DNA of 64,000 nucleotides from Polyangium mundeleinium. Lineage in GTDB: Bacteria; Myxococcota_A; Polyangia; Polyangiales; Polyangiaceae. The translations under genes and the position numbers were made by a program. This document shows, piece after piece, positions 51,574 through 59,467 of the stretch; within the stretch, counting starts at the first letter, position 1; each line of letters begins with the position of its first letter. The stretch spans positions 12,184,501 through 12,248,500 of the forward strand of contig NZ_JAQNDO010000001.1 in the NCBI RefSeq assembly GCF_028369105.1, given 5' to 3'. The notes under the pieces were generated by a model, which worked only from the letters and a program-made list of their open reading frames with translations, was not told the DNA's origin and searched no databases.

Positions 51574-52430
51574 CGGAGCCTCGGCTCATCGTCGAGGTGC
51601 GTTATGGCAAGCTCGCCGGCACGAAGAAGGCCGTCGAGGCCGGCCGCGCGCTGAAGGTCGGCCGCACCGAGCTTTCGGACCTCGTCGTGGGGCACGACGG
51701 GCAGATGTCGGGCACGCATTTCGAGCTGCAATGGGACGGCGCGCGGTGCGTCTTGCGGGACCTCCAGAGCCAGAACGGGACGCGCCTTGGCGGGGAGGCC
51801 GTCGAGCGAGGCGACGTCCCTCACGGGGCCTGGATCCAGGCGGGCGAGACCGATTTCATGGTCTACGTCGAGGGCCGCACGAAGCCCCCGCGGAAAAAGC
51901 TCGCGCGTTCGCCCGAGGACGAGGCGGCGCGTGTGGAGGCCGCCGCGCGGGCATGCGAGCGCCTGCGCGCGGAGGCGGCGAAGGCGCCGCTGTATGCGGT
52001 CCTCGACGGCGCGCGGGATCGGCGGATCCTCGAGGTGGTCCGCGAGGGCGTCGAGCCGCACCAATCGCTCTACGACGGCCTGCAGGGCGAGACGCTCGAA
52101 GATGTCGCGCCGTACCTCGTGGGCCCGTTCCGCAAGGACTCGGCGCTGCTCGATCGGTTGCTCGCCGAGGGCTTCGGCAATCGCTGGGGCATCTTCTGCA
52201 CCAGCTACGAAAAGTTCGTGGAGGTGCGGCGGCACTGGCGGCGCTTCTTGATGGTGACGCTCGAATCGACGAACGAGAAGGTCTACTTCCGTTTCTATGA
52301 TCCGGGCGTGTTCCGCGTCTTCTGGCCGACGTGCCATGCGGGGCAACAACAGAAGCTGTCGGAGAGCATGGAGGAAATCTTCGTCGAGGAAGAGGACCTC
52401 TCGTTATCGGCGCTCGTAAAGCCTCACTGA
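51570..52430 (+). CDS. FHA domain fused to DUF4123 T6SS effector adaptor
   Basis: A 286-residue protein with GTG start in a GTGA overlap with the PAAR gene. Residues about 10-95 are an FHA domain (LKVGRTELSDLVVGHDGQMS; LQSQNGTRLGGEAV). Residues about 125-275 are DUF4123 (PLYAVLDGARDRRILEVVRE; GIFCTSYEKFVEVRRHWRRF; FRFYDPGVFRVFWPTC). DUF4123 (Tap-1/VasW) proteins are chaperones that load effectors onto VgrG. The FHA part suggests loading is tied to threonine phosphorylation (inference). It lies between two vgrG genes. Confidence 0.9.
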   Translation: MTEPRLIVEVRYGKLAGTKKAVEAGRALKVGRTELSDLVVGHDGQMSGTHFELQWDGARCVLRDLQSQNGTRLGGEAVERGDVPHGAWIQAGETDFMVYVEGRTKPPRKKLARSPEDEAARVEAAARACERLRAEAAKAPLYAVLDGARDRRILEVVREGVEPHQSLYDGLQGETLEDVAPYLVGPFRKDSALLDRLLAEGFGNRWGIFCTSYEKFVEVRRHWRRFLMVTLESTNEKVYFRFYDPGVFRVFWPTCHAGQQQKLSESMEEIFVEEEDLSLSALVKPH

Positions 52431-52445
52431 TTCGGAGTCAATGCC

Positions 52446-54545
52446 GTGGCAAACCTCGAGCTCTCCCTCGCCTCCGGTCAACGCGACCTCTACGTGCGGC
52501 GTTTTTCCGTCCGGGAATCGGTCTCGAACCTGTTCTCGATCCACCTCCTCGTCCGCTCGCCGGACCATAGCCTCGACCTCGGGGCCGCGGTCGGGCATCC
52601 CGCGGGCTTCCGCCTGCACGCCGGGTATGCCCACGTGCAGAGCGGCGCCCAGCGCACGTGGACGGGCATCGTGGCCCGCGCCGAGCAGGCGCACGCGCTG
52701 CAGGAGATCTCCGCCGAGGACGGGCTCTCGACGTACCAGATCCACATCGTGCCGGAGCTCTGGCTGCTCACGCATCGCCAGGGCAATCGCATCTACCAGC
52801 AGCTCTCGATCCCGGACATCATCGATCGCCTCCTCGGCGAGTGGAACATCCAGCCGACGTGGCGCATCGAGCGCGCGCGGTATCCGAAGCTCGATTACAA
52901 GGTCCAGTACCGGGAGACCGATTACGCCTTCCTCTGCCGCCTGCTCGAAGAGGCAGGCATCGCGTATACCCTGAGCGAGCACCCCGAGCGCGGCACGACG
53001 CTCGTCTTCGGCGATCGCATCCAGACGAACACGCCCCGCTCCGGCCCGCCCATTCCGTACGTCGACAACCCGAACGAGGCGGCCGAAAAGGAATTCATCA
53101 GCCGCGTGCGCTTCGGCCGCGAGGTGCGCCCCGGCGCGGCCACGTTCCGCGATTACGACCCTCGCAAGCCCGACCTCGCCCTCTTCGGCAAGGCCGAACC
53201 CACGGCCGGCATCGAGGGCAAGATGGAGCAGTACCATTACGACGCGGGCTCGTTCCTCGTCGAGACGGGCAAGGACGAGGGAACGCCGAACGCCGACGAT
53301 CGTGGCTTCGCGCGGCACGACGGCAAGTACGGCACCGCGCTCTCCACGCGTGTGCTCGAAGCCGAGCGCACCGGCGAGCGGATGGTCTCGTTCGCGGCCA
53401 ACACGTTCGACCTCGCGCCGGGCGTCATCTTCTCGATGGGCCGCCACCCGCATGCGGCGCTCCCCGAGAGCCGGCCTCTCCTCGTCGTCGGCGCCTCGAT
53501 CGAAGGCACGGACACCGGCGACTTCAACTTTTATGGCCACGCGTTCTTCGCCGAGGCGCCCTATCGACCGGCACGACAAACGCCAAAGCCGAAAATCCAC
53601 GGCCTCCAGAGCGCGATGGTCGTCGGCCCCTCGGGCCAGGAGATCCACACCGACGAGTTCGGCCGCGTGCGCGTGCAATTCCACTGGGATCGCGAGGGCC
53701 AGCGGGACGATCAAAGTTCGTGCTGGATCCGCGTGAACCAGGGCTGGGGCGGCATGGGGTATGGAATGGTCACCCTGCCCCGCATCGGCCACGAGGTGCT
53801 CGTCGCGTTCCTCGAAGGTGATCCGGACCATCCGACGGTCGTCGGCCGCGTCTACAACGCCGCCCAGCAGGTGCCGTACAAGCTGCCGCAGGACAAGACA
53901 CGCAGCACGTGGAAGAGCGACTCCTCCATCGGCCACGACGGGTTCAACGAGATCATGTTCGAGGATCTCGCAAAAAAGGAGCTCGTCTGGCAGCAGGCGC
54001 AGAAGGATCGCAAGCGGGACGTCGGCAATGACGAGTTCGCCACGGTCGTGCACGACCGCCAGAAGCTCGTGAAGAACGACGAGACCGAGGAGACGCACGG
54101 CCACCGCAAGTTCTGGGTTGGCAAGGACTACGACGAGGTCACGAAAAAGAACAAGAACGAGACATACAACACGAACGTGCACCTCGTGGTGAAGGGCAGC
54201 CGGCGGGAGCGGATCGACGGCAAGCAATCCCTCACCGTCGTGAAGAGCCGCCACGAACACGTGCAAGGCCGGAGCGCTCTCGCGGCCGGGCAGGAGGTGC
54301 ATCACGTGGCCGGCGAGGAGTGGGTCGGCGAGGCGGGCGGCGCGGCCACGATCAAGGGCGCCGGCGGCTTCATCAAGATCGACGGCGCGGGCGTCACCAT
54401 TTCAGGCACGATGGTCTGGATCAACGAGCGCGGCGAGCCCAACGACGGCAAGGTCGCGCGGCCGCAAGATCCGTTCGAGCAAAAGGACCAGGAGCCGCCG
54501 CCGCCGGCCAATGACGAAGCCGACGACTCGCTGGATGAACATTGA
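52446..54545 (+). CDS. vgrG: Type VI secretion spike protein VgrG (second copy)
   Basis: A 699-residue VgrG closely related to the first copy over its whole length. It contains LSIPDIIDRLLGEWNIQPTW, VQYRETDYAFLCRLLEEAGI, EIHTDEFGRVRVQFHWDREG and KTRSTWKSDSSIGHDGFNEI. The C-terminus is Pro/Asp/Glu-rich and carries no fused toxin. The GTG at 52446 is chosen because homology begins at MANLELSLASG and GGAG lies about 9 bases upstream. The amidase gene follows after 21 bases and is the probable cargo. The two copies differ most in the last 150 residues, as expected if they carry different effectors. Confidence 0.95.
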   Translation: MANLELSLASGQRDLYVRRFSVRESVSNLFSIHLLVRSPDHSLDLGAAVGHPAGFRLHAGYAHVQSGAQRTWTGIVARAEQAHALQEISAEDGLSTYQIHIVPELWLLTHRQGNRIYQQLSIPDIIDRLLGEWNIQPTWRIERARYPKLDYKVQYRETDYAFLCRLLEEAGIAYTLSEHPERGTTLVFGDRIQTNTPRSGPPIPYVDNPNEAAEKEFISRVRFGREVRPGAATFRDYDPRKPDLALFGKAEPTAGIEGKMEQYHYDAGSFLVETGKDEGTPNADDRGFARHDGKYGTALSTRVLEAERTGERMVSFAANTFDLAPGVIFSMGRHPHAALPESRPLLVVGASIEGTDTGDFNFYGHAFFAEAPYRPARQTPKPKIHGLQSAMVVGPSGQEIHTDEFGRVRVQFHWDREGQRDDQSSCWIRVNQGWGGMGYGMVTLPRIGHEVLVAFLEGDPDHPTVVGRVYNAAQQVPYKLPQDKTRSTWKSDSSIGHDGFNEIMFEDLAKKELVWQQAQKDRKRDVGNDEFATVVHDRQKLVKNDETEETHGHRKFWVGKDYDEVTKKNKNETYNTNVHLVVKGSRRERIDGKQSLTVVKSRHEHVQGRSALAAGQEVHHVAGEEWVGEAGGAATIKGAGGFIKIDGAGVTISGTMVWINERGEPNDGKVARPQDPFEQKDQEPPPPANDEADDSLDEH

Positions 54546-54566
54546 CCTCGCGAAGAGAGTACCGCC

Positions 54567-55382
54567 ATGGCCCCGCCCCTCCGCGTCTCCCCCGATCAAC
54601 AAGGCGCAATCGAGCAAGCATCGAACTCGGACTCCGTCCAGAAATGCCGGGTCATCGTCGTGATCGACCCGGGTCACGGGGACCATAACAACAAGACCTC
54701 GGGCGTCGATCCGGGAGCGCTGGGCGGGGCGAACCTCGAATACAAAGAGAAGGACATCGTCCTCGACGTGGCCAAGGTCTTCAAGGAGAAGCTGGCGGCC
54801 AAGACGGACGTGATCGAGGCGGTGTACCTGACGCGCGAAGGCGACGTGGGCAGCGGCGAACTGAAAAAACTCCAGTGGCGCCTGGACTTTGCGAACGAGA
54901 AAAAAGCTCAGATCCTCGTCAGCCTGCACATGAATTCGGCGTGCAAGCGGGATCCCAACGACAAAGACAAGTGCCTCAAGGACGCGAATGGGAACGATGT
55001 CCTCGACACCACGGCCAACGGCAAGGAGGTCTGGTGTTTTCCGGGCAAGGCCCAGAGCAAGAGCCTGGCGACCTCGATCATGGCAGCGTACACGCTCCCC
55101 TTGAAACGCCGAGGTCAGACCGGCGTGTTCGAGAGGAACTTCGCGGTGATCAAGCTCCAGGGCACGATCAAGGCGAGCGCGCTCATCGAAATGGGCTTCA
55201 TCCCGAACGAAAACGACCGAACGCAGGTCATGAACAACAAGACCTCGATCGCGGAGCAGTTCACCGAGGGCGTCGTCAACTACATCATTGCCAATCGCTC
55301 CGCGCTCTGCGGGGGCGAGACCGAGACGACGAAGTTGCCGGAGAACCCGCCCCTCCCGCGGCCGCGGCCGAAGGATCTCTGA
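54567..55382 (+). CDS. N-acetylmuramoyl-L-alanine amidase (Amidase_3), probable T6SS effector
   Basis: A 271-residue zinc amidase starting MAPPLRVSPDQQGAIEQASN without a signal peptide. VVIDPGHGDHNN holds the first zinc His, YKEKDIVLDVAKVF the Glu, LVSLHMNSA the second His, and ALIEMGFIPNENDR the catalytic Glu. It would cut between MurNAc and the stem peptide of peptidoglycan. Lack of a signal, position directly after vgrG and the FHA-DUF4123 adaptor argue that it is delivered by the type VI machine into a rival's periplasm. No immunity gene is evident next to it; a periplasmic inhibitor would be expected. Confidence 0.9.
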   Translation: MAPPLRVSPDQQGAIEQASNSDSVQKCRVIVVIDPGHGDHNNKTSGVDPGALGGANLEYKEKDIVLDVAKVFKEKLAAKTDVIEAVYLTREGDVGSGELKKLQWRLDFANEKKAQILVSLHMNSACKRDPNDKDKCLKDANGNDVLDTTANGKEVWCFPGKAQSKSLATSIMAAYTLPLKRRGQTGVFERNFAVIKLQGTIKASALIEMGFIPNENDRTQVMNNKTSIAEQFTEGVVNYIIANRSALCGGETETTKLPENPPLPRPRPKDL

Positions 55383-55455
55383 CGCGGCCCGCGCGTCCGC
55401 AGGCGGGCCGTGCCCTCCCATGGGGCCACGGCCTGGCGATAAGAATCGCCCCCGA

Positions 55456-58050
55456 TCAACTCTTGGCCCCGGCCGTCCCCCGCTCCGGCACCGTGACCGT
55501 CCCGACCGCGAGCGCCCGGAGCGCTTCGCCCCGCGCCTCGTATTGATCCTGCGCCGGATGCAGCTCGCCCACGATTCTCGCCCGGAATTTGCGGAACATC
55601 GGCAGCTTGCGCGCGACCGCGTCCGGCGCGTACGCCACGATCGGCTGGCTGTCCGAATGAAGGCGCAGGAGCAGCCGCAGGTACGTCCCGCCGAGCACCT
55701 CGCGCTTCTGGTAATGACGTCCGCCGATCAGCGCCCGCTCGGCCTGCATGTCGAGCGCGTCCGCGGGCAATCCCTTCTTCTCCCGGACGAACGCCTCGCG
55801 AATCCGATTCGACAATCCCTCCGGCACGACCGGCGCCCAGGACAACCCCGAGCGCGCGATGAACTTGTCCGCGGCCTCCACGGCGGCCTTCAGCCCCTCG
55901 TCCGTGGGCCCGACGAGCGGCGCCGCCGCGGTCGAGAGCGCCTTCAGCGTCTCCATTTCGTCGAACGGCGTTTCGAGCTCGCCGGCGACCAGCACGATCG
56001 GCGTCGCGTACTTGCCGTCCTCGCGAATGGCCTGATCCATGAGCTCCACGAGGCTCCGGTCGTCCATGCGATCGGCGCGGGCGAGGATCTCGAAGATCTC
56101 GCGGCGATCTTCGACTTCCCAGGCCTCCTTGCCGGCGAGCACGTCGTCGATCTCCTTGTCGGCGCCGCGCTGCTCGAGCTCGGAGAGCAGCCGCTTCCAC
56201 GCCGGGACGCGCCGGATGCGCGGCACGAAGCTCGGCTCGAACCACACGAGGTGCAAGAGCTCGCGGACGATGACGGGCTTCTGCGCCTCCTCCTCCGCGA
56301 CGACCGCGCGGATCTCCCGGCGCGGCGCGCTCCACGCGCGCACGCCCGCCGCATCATTCGATGCGCCGAGCGCGCCGCCGTCCGACGCCGAATCCTTGGG
56401 CGCCTCCGCGACGGCCGCCGCGGCTGCGGCTGCCGCCGTGCCGAGGGTCTCTCGCCCCGGCGCCACGCCGCCAGGCGCGCCGCCCGCCCACGGGCTCGGC
56501 CCGCGGCCGCCCTCCGACGATATCGTGCCCGGACGAACCGGCGCGGGGATGGGCGACGGGGGCGCCGCGGGAATCGCGGAGACGTGCACGGGCGCCGGGA
56601 GGGGCACGGACATGGGCACGGGCGCGGGCACCGGCGGCGGCGCGGGCACGACGGGCGGGATGAACGCGGGCGTCGAGGGCTTGGTCGCAGGCGGCGGCAC
56701 CGGCGGCGCGGGCTTGGACACGGGCGGCACGGGCGCGGGGGAGACGACGGTCCCCGGGAGCGGGGCGCGCGCCGCCGAGGGCAAGGGCGGGGGCTTCAGC
56801 GTCGGCGGCTGCGGCGATTGGAGCTGCTGCGTCCAGGGGCGGGGCGCCGACGTCGGCGGCTGCAGGACCGACGATTGGAACGGCAAATCGCCCGAAAGCG
56901 AGGGCTGCGGCTCGCGCGCCGCCGGTTGCAGGGACGAGGCCGCGAAGGGCAGCGCCGCGCGGCGCGCCGCCTCGGCCTCCATCTGCGAAATGATGTTCGT
57001 CTGGGTATGGTCTTCCTCCGCAAACCCCTTCGATTCCGAGGCGGCCATGGTCTGGACGATCTCGCCCCAGCTCAGGTCGTGCCCGGGCATCTCCATTCCC
57101 ACGATCACGCGCCCCGGCTCGTCCGGCCGCGCGAGCGGGACCTGCACGCGCCAGGTGAGCGTGGCGATTCCGCGGTCCGTATCGATCCACAGGGCATCGG
57201 CACGCACCTTCTGCCGTTGCGCCGGCCCGTTGCCTCGGTCCACGAAGATCGCGGGCCGCACGCCCGGCAGGTTCGTCACGAGCCGCGTGTGCTCGGGGTG
57301 CAGGTTCTCGAGCACGATACGCTCGTTGTCGCGCAGCGCCGTGAGGAGCTGATCCGAGGGCGCTGCATTGAAAAACGCCTCGCTCGGCCCGTCGAGCCCC
57401 ACGCCCGCGGGCGGCGGCGCGCGCCCCACGAGATCCGCGCGCGAGGGCCAGCTCGTCGCGATCGGCGCGAAACACACGGGCGGTACGAAATCGTCGGCCG
57501 TGGAGACGTACATCCCGAGGGGCTGGAGGTTCGGCAGGGCACGCCGCCCATAACCGTCCCGCACATCGGCGCGCACGCCGACGGGGTTGTTCGTGCCGGG
57601 CCCGCCGCCCGCGCGCTCCCACGTGAGGCGCATACGCGTGAACCGCGTGCCCTCCTGGAGCGAGCCGTCGGGCAGGAACGAGCGGTCGCAGAACACCTCG
57701 ATCGCCTTGTCGACCTCGCCGAGGATGAGGCGCGCCACGAGCGAGCGGACCGGCTGCTGCCCCGGCGCGTAGGCATATCCGACGAGCGTGACCTCGGGGC
57801 GTGGCTTGAGCGGCACGAGATCACTCGCGGCGCGCAGGCTCCGGTTCGGGTCGTCGTCCCAGTGATCGTCGGCCTCATTGAGGGCTTCTTGCTCGTTCGA
57901 GAGCACGGCCTCGCCAGGCTGGAGCCAATACGTGGCCTTGCAAACGACCGTGAGGACGAAGCCCCCCGCGCGCTTCTGCCACACGATGGACCCCGTGCGC
58001 AGGGGACCGACCGAGAGGATTTGCATCGTGCCGAAGCCTATCTCAAACAT
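55456..58050 (-). CDS. DUF2169 family T6SS-associated protein
   Basis: An 864-residue protein. The N-terminal ~330 residues form the DUF2169 domain (VLTVVCKATYWLQPGEAVLS; HPEHTRLVTNLPGVRPAIFV; TLTWRVQVPLARPDEPGR). A long Pro/Ala/Val-rich linker follows (about 380-560) and then a C-terminal helical domain (VIVRELLHLVWFEPSFVPRI; KRLLSELEQRGADKEIDDVL) also seen in DUF2169 proteins. The family is strictly linked to VgrG/PAAR islands and may assist effector assembly; the mechanism is unknown. A start at 58026 (MQILSVGP) is equally possible. It is convergent to the amidase gene. Confidence 0.88.
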   Translation of the reverse strand: MFEIGFGTMQILSVGPLRTGSIVWQKRAGGFVLTVVCKATYWLQPGEAVLSNEQEALNEADDHWDDDPNRSLRAASDLVPLKPRPEVTLVGYAYAPGQQPVRSLVARLILGEVDKAIEVFCDRSFLPDGSLQEGTRFTRMRLTWERAGGGPGTNNPVGVRADVRDGYGRRALPNLQPLGMYVSTADDFVPPVCFAPIATSWPSRADLVGRAPPPAGVGLDGPSEAFFNAAPSDQLLTALRDNERIVLENLHPEHTRLVTNLPGVRPAIFVDRGNGPAQRQKVRADALWIDTDRGIATLTWRVQVPLARPDEPGRVIVGMEMPGHDLSWGEIVQTMAASESKGFAEEDHTQTNIISQMEAEAARRAALPFAASSLQPAAREPQPSLSGDLPFQSSVLQPPTSAPRPWTQQLQSPQPPTLKPPPLPSAARAPLPGTVVSPAPVPPVSKPAPPVPPPATKPSTPAFIPPVVPAPPPVPAPVPMSVPLPAPVHVSAIPAAPPSPIPAPVRPGTISSEGGRGPSPWAGGAPGGVAPGRETLGTAAAAAAAAVAEAPKDSASDGGALGASNDAAGVRAWSAPRREIRAVVAEEEAQKPVIVRELLHLVWFEPSFVPRIRRVPAWKRLLSELEQRGADKEIDDVLAGKEAWEVEDRREIFEILARADRMDDRSLVELMDQAIREDGKYATPIVLVAGELETPFDEMETLKALSTAAAPLVGPTDEGLKAAVEAADKFIARSGLSWAPVVPEGLSNRIREAFVREKKGLPADALDMQAERALIGGRHYQKREVLGGTYLRLLLRLHSDSQPIVAYAPDAVARKLPMFRKFRARIVGELHPAQDQYEARGEALRALAVGTVTVPERGTAGAKS

Positions 58051-58166
58051 CGCGGGATCGACGGGAAAAATGGACGGCTTCCCGCGGAGCGGCGACGTGG
58101 TTTACGCAGCGGTGCGTCATCCGCTACCCGTTGACGCGCCCGGCCCGGGTCGATACGCCTCGAAGC

Positions 58167-58613
58167 ATGCACAAACCAATCTCGGGTACGATGACAGGAA
58201 GGTTTCTGCTCCTCGGCCTCGGTCTTGGCCTCGGGCTCGTCGCGAGCCGCAGCGCGTCCGGGGAACCCGTGGAGGAGGATGGTGTGCCGGCCGGCATGGT
58301 GGCCCACGTCGAAGGGGGCGTTTGTCCGCCTGGATGGGCGCCCGCGCCGAACGTCGAGGGACGGCTCGTCGTGGCGGTCGCCGAGGGCAAGGACGTCGGC
58401 GTGCAGGTGGGCGCGCCGCTCGCGGACCGCGAGGATCGCGCGCACACCCACGACTATGCGGGCGAGATCGCCCTGCCCTCGAAGTCGATCGCGGCCGCCG
58501 ACGGGAGCAACCAGGCGGGCGCGCAGGCGCAGACCTACGCCATTGCGGGGACGACGAACCCCGGTGTCTCGGGCCTTCCTTTCGTGCAGGTGATGGCATG
58601 CGTCAAGCAATGA
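58167..58613 (+). CDS. Secreted protein with one phage-tail-collar-like domain
   Basis: A 148-residue protein starting MHKPISGTMTGRFLLLGLGL with a clear signal peptide (cleavage near RSASGEP). The mature domain has GGVCPPGWAPAPNVEGRLVV, then EDRAHTHDYAGEI and GLPFVQVMACVKQ. The CPxGW start, the G-RLVV strand and the His-x-His motif resemble phage tail collar or short-fibre receptor-binding domains, in which His residues bind metal. It would be periplasmic or external. The stop overlaps the next gene's start as ATGA (58610-58613). Function unknown; a binding role is likely. Confidence 0.7.
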   Translation: MHKPISGTMTGRFLLLGLGLGLGLVASRSASGEPVEEDGVPAGMVAHVEGGVCPPGWAPAPNVEGRLVVAVAEGKDVGVQVGAPLADREDRAHTHDYAGEIALPSKSIAAADGSNQAGAQAQTYAIAGTTNPGVSGLPFVQVMACVKQ

Positions 58614-59467
58614 AAAGCGCGGCCGCGATCGCGGCCATCACCCTCGTCACGGCCTGCGCGACCGGATCCGTGTCGACGACCAGCGGATCGCAGGGCGCCG
58701 GCGGGGAGGGAAACGGCGGGAGCGGCGGCGGCAGCGGCGGCATGGGCGGCGGGCCCGGGGCGCGCGGCGACGCAATGCCCACGAACACGATCGGGTTTTT
58801 CCAGGTCCCTGCCTGTCCGAGTGGATGGGAGCCGTACAAGGCCGCGGCCGGGCGCACGGTGCTCCCGACGATCGCCGACGCGGCGGGCGGCACGACCGTG
58901 GGCGAGCCGCTGCTGAGCGGCGAAGAGCGGCCTCACACGCACGGGGTGAAAGCGACGTTCGACCTCGTCCCCATCACGTATGCAGGCGTCTCGGGCGGCG
59001 GCAACAACGGCGTCGCCGCGGCCGGCGTGGTCGAATTCGGCACGACGTCCGAGACATCCACCACGGGTTTGCCGTACGTCCAGCTCCTCGCGTGCAAGAA
59101 GCTCGCGGAGCCGGCGGCCGGGGTCAAACCCTTGCCGAAGGGCATGCAGATCTTTTACGACGGCCCGAAATGCCCCGCAGGCTTTCAGCAGGCCGCCGCG
59201 ACGCAAGGCCGGCTCGTCGTGGGCCTGCCGAAAGACGCGCCCCCGGATCTCTCGTTCGGCGGCGAACCCCTTTCGAGCGCGGCCGCGCGCACGCATACGC
59301 ACGGAGGCGAGGTCTCGCTCGCCACGACCTCCCACGGAATCGGGCTCGTGAGCAACGGCGCCGCGACCGGGTATGCGCGAAACGACACGTACACGGCCCA
59401 AGCGGAGACGGACGCGAGCGAGGCGGCGCTCCCCTGGATCGAGCTCATCCATTGCGAAAAACAGTGA
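58610..59467 (+). CDS. Lipoprotein with two phage-tail-collar-like domains
   Basis: A 285-residue lipoprotein: MKSAAAIAAITLVTACATGS with lipobox Cys16, then a Gly/Ser-rich linker. Two copies of the domain found in the upstream gene follow: VPACPSGWEPYKAAAGRTVL with RPHTHG, and GPKCPAGFQQAAATQGRLVV with RTHTHG, each ending in a VQLLACKK- or IELIHCEK-like strand. This indicates gene duplication and domain doubling. It is probably displayed on the cell surface. The start is fixed by the ATGA overlap; its own stop overlaps the methyltransferase start as GTGA (59464-59467). Confidence 0.73.
   Translation: MKSAAAIAAITLVTACATGSVSTTSGSQGAGGEGNGGSGGGSGGMGGGPGARGDAMPTNTIGFFQVPACPSGWEPYKAAAGRTVLPTIADAAGGTTVGEPLLSGEERPHTHGVKATFDLVPITYAGVSGGGNNGVAAAGVVEFGTTSETSTTGLPYVQLLACKKLAEPAAGVKPLPKGMQIFYDGPKCPAGFQQAAATQGRLVVGLPKDAPPDLSFGGEPLSSAAARTHTHGGEVSLATTSHGIGLVSNGAATGYARNDTYTAQAETDASEAALPWIELIHCEKQ

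Noticed and set aside
49129-54305. Long minus-strand open frames opposite both vgrG genes
   Set aside because: They are antisense to unmistakable VgrG sequences and show biased Arg/Ala/Val composition without domains.
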